Assembly: GCF_018417535.1 (NCBI RefSeq)
Contig: NZ_CP070979.1
Span: 124,001 to 188,000, forward strand
Source: Burkholderia pyrrocinia
GTDB taxonomy: Bacteria; Pseudomonadota; Gammaproteobacteria; Burkholderiales; Burkholderiaceae
Direction: 5' to 3'
Length of the DNA stretch: 64,000 nt
Below the pieces are notes generated by a model. The model searched no databases, was not told where the DNA came from, and was given only the letters and a program-made list of their open reading frames with translations. Position numbers and translations under genes: made by a program. This document shows, one piece after another, positions 62,613 through 64,000 of the stretch. The number at the start of each line of letters is the position of its first letter. Position 1 is the stretch's first letter.

Positions 62613-63493
62613 GAGGTTCGTTTCCAGGTATCGAGCACGTCGGCGAGCGCCGGGATCCAGCACGGCGCCTCGATGCCGAAATGCTCGCGAATGCGGCTGC
62701 AGTCGAGTGCGGAATTCACCGGCCGTGGCGCCGGCAGCGGATAAGCGGCCGTGCGGATCGGGCGCACGAGCGGGATGCGATCGATGAGGCCGGCGCGCCG
62801 TGCCTGGCCGAAGATCGTCTCGGCGAAACCGTGCCAGGTCGTGACGGGCGTGCCGCACAGGTGGTAGGTGCCCCAGCGCGTCTTGGCACCCGTGCGGTGG
62901 CGATCCGCGATCGCAAGCAGCGCGTCGGCGACCGCGCCGGCGTGCGTCGGGCCTCCGTACTGGTCGGCGACGACCGCGAGTTCGTCGCGCTCGCGGCCGA
63001 CCCGCAGCATCGTGCGCACGAAATTGCCGCCGTGCGTGCCGAACACCCACGCGATCCGGAGGATCAGGTGCGCGTCCGGCAGCCGCTGGCGGACCGCTTC
63101 CTCGCCTGCCCATTTGGTGTGTCCGTAGACACCGAGCGGCGCGACGCCCGCCGCTTCGTCGTACGCGCCTTGCGCGCGGCCGTCGAACACGTAGTCGGTC
63201 GACAGGTGCAGCAACGGAATGCCGGCCGCGGCGCATGCGTCGGCGAGCGTCGCCGGGCCGGCGCAATTGGCGCGCCATGCGGCGTCGGGTTCGGTTTCCG
63301 CGCGATCGACGGCCGTCCACGCGGCCGCATTGATCACGAGCGTCGCGCGGTGCGTGGCGAGCGCATCGCGGACGGCCCGCGGATCGGCGATGTCGAGCTG
63401 CGCGCGGGATAGCCCGATCGCCGGGCGCGTACCCGCGCGCAGCAGGAGTTCACGACCGACCTGGCCGAGCGCGCCGGTCACGACGAGCGTCAT
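62609..63493 (-). CDS. rmlD: dTDP-4-dehydrorhamnose reductase RmlD
   Basis: The 294-residue protein begins VVTGALGQVGREL (nucleotide binding) and carries STDYVFDGRAQGAYDE and YGHTKWAGEEAV with the Tyr-x-x-x-Lys pair. It makes the last step to dTDP-L-rhamnose. It overlaps rmlC and rmlB by four bases at each end, so the three are co-translated. Confidence 0.95.
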   Translation of the reverse strand: MTLVVTGALGQVGRELLLRAGTRPAIGLSRAQLDIADPRAVRDALATHRATLVINAAAWTAVDRAETEPDAAWRANCAGPATLADACAAAGIPLLHLSTDYVFDGRAQGAYDEAAGVAPLGVYGHTKWAGEEAVRQRLPDAHLILRIAWVFGTHGGNFVRTMLRVGRERDELAVVADQYGGPTHAGAVADALLAIADRHRTGAKTRWGTYHLCGTPVTTWHGFAETIFGQARRAGLIDRIPLVRPIRTAAYPLPAPRPVNSALDCSRIREHFGIEAPCWIPALADVLDTWKRTS

Positions 63494-64000
63494 CGCCGGG
63501 CTCCGTGAAGGCCGGGCGACGCCTGCGCCCGGTCGCGCAGGCGCGGCTGTCGGCGATCCTTGTCGGACAGCTCGAACGGCACGTCGAGCGCGGGCCATTC
63601 GATGCCGATGTCGGGGTCGTTCCAGAGCACGCCCGCGTCCGACGACGGGTCGTAGTACGCGGTGCACTTGTACGCGAAGTCGGCCTCGTCGGACAGCACG
63701 CAGAAGCCGTGCGCGAAGCCCGGCGGAATCCACAGCTGGCGATGCGACACATCGTCGAGCACAGTGCCGAACCAGCGCCCGAGATGCGGCGAACCGGGCC
63801 GGATGTCGACCGCGACGTCGTACACGGCGCCGCGCGACACACGCACGAGCTTGCCCTGCGGATGCTGGAACTGGTAGTGCAGGCCGCGCAGTACGCCGCG
63901 CCGGGAGCGCGAGTGGTTGTCCTGCACGAAGCCCGCGTCGACGCCCGCGTCGCGCAGCCAGGACTCGCGATAGCTTTCGACGAAGAAGCCGCGCGCGTCG
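63490..64000 (-). CDS. rmlC: dTDP-4-dehydrorhamnose 3,5-epimerase RmlC, 5' end outside window
   Basis: The frame is open to the right edge; about 169 residues are visible. They include FFVESYRESWLRDAG, DNHSRSRRGVLRGLHYQFQ with the active-site His, GKLVRVSRGAVYDVAVDIR, and QLWIPPGFAHGFCVLSD. These are the RmlC cupin signatures. Fewer than about 20 residues are missing. The order rmlC, rmlD, rmlB suggests rmlA lies just outside. Confidence 0.94.
   Translation of the reverse strand, partial: DARGFFVESYRESWLRDAGVDAGFVQDNHSRSRRGVLRGLHYQFQHPQGKLVRVSRGAVYDVAVDIRPGSPHLGRWFGTVLDDVSHRQLWIPPGFAHGFCVLSDEADFAYKCTAYYDPSSDAGVLWNDPDIGIEWPALDVPFELSDKDRRQPRLRDRAQASPGLHGARR

Overview
The window comes from a high-GC betaproteobacterium, most probably a Burkholderia: codon use is strongly G/C-ended, and it carries a Burkholderia-type type VI secretion system (T6SS), VgrG/Rhs/PAAR cargo, an OlsB ornithine-lipid acyltransferase, H-NS with the TWSGRGRPPGW motif, and an rml rhamnose cluster. 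Species cannot be fixed from the sequence alone. Layout, left to right: (1) 1-3973, a tightly overlapping lipid operon resembling E. coli ynbABCD: hydrolase-methyltransferase fusion (cut by the left edge), two small proteins, a PlsC-type acyltransferase and a CdsA-type cytidylyltransferase. (2) 4118-6922, accessory genes: an acidic hypothetical, a single-pass membrane protein, an orphan PAAR protein, and a small hypothetical. (3) 6936-27200, a complete T6SS in two divergent arms from 13673-13859. Leftward: tagH-like, tagJ, tssE, tssF, tssG, tssA, hns. Rightward: tssH, tssB, tssC, hcp, tssJ, tssK, tssL, tssM, tagF. (4) 27386-37491, an orphan LuxR-type response regulator, a deleted ISAs1-type element, then PAAR-VgrG-Rhs effector-Imm21 immunity. 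(5) 37702-43265, accessory genes: ParB-like protein, MgtC family protein, and a four-gene operon of TelA, an unknown and two YbjQ-fold proteins, beside a solo IS end and a truncated gene. (6) 43327-45255, olsB and a degenerate 660-bp stretch with tandem repeats, then a membrane protein. (7) 45393-50410, a deoxyribose catabolic locus: deoC, deoR, DeoX-like, FucP-like permease, ribokinase-family kinase. (8) 50751-61264, metabolic and regulatory genes (HD hydrolase, PhzF, TrmB regulator with RidA and MFS, Nudix, AraC with SDR, alpha/beta hydrolase, small secreted protein, YitT) with IS debris. (9) 61608-64000, rmlB, rmlD and partial rmlC on the minus strand. The T6SS encodes every core component; VgrG, two PAAR proteins and the Rhs toxin supply the spike and payload, and Imm21 protects the producer. 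The most notable unexplained signals are a direct-repeat element (CTGAC-N5-CTGAC) found five times, each oriented toward a gene and several of these T6SS-related, and the TelA/YbjQ operon. Two divergent regulator loci (TrmB/RidA and deoK) have palindromes placed exactly inside predicted promoter spacers. No rRNA, tRNA or CRISPR array was seen.
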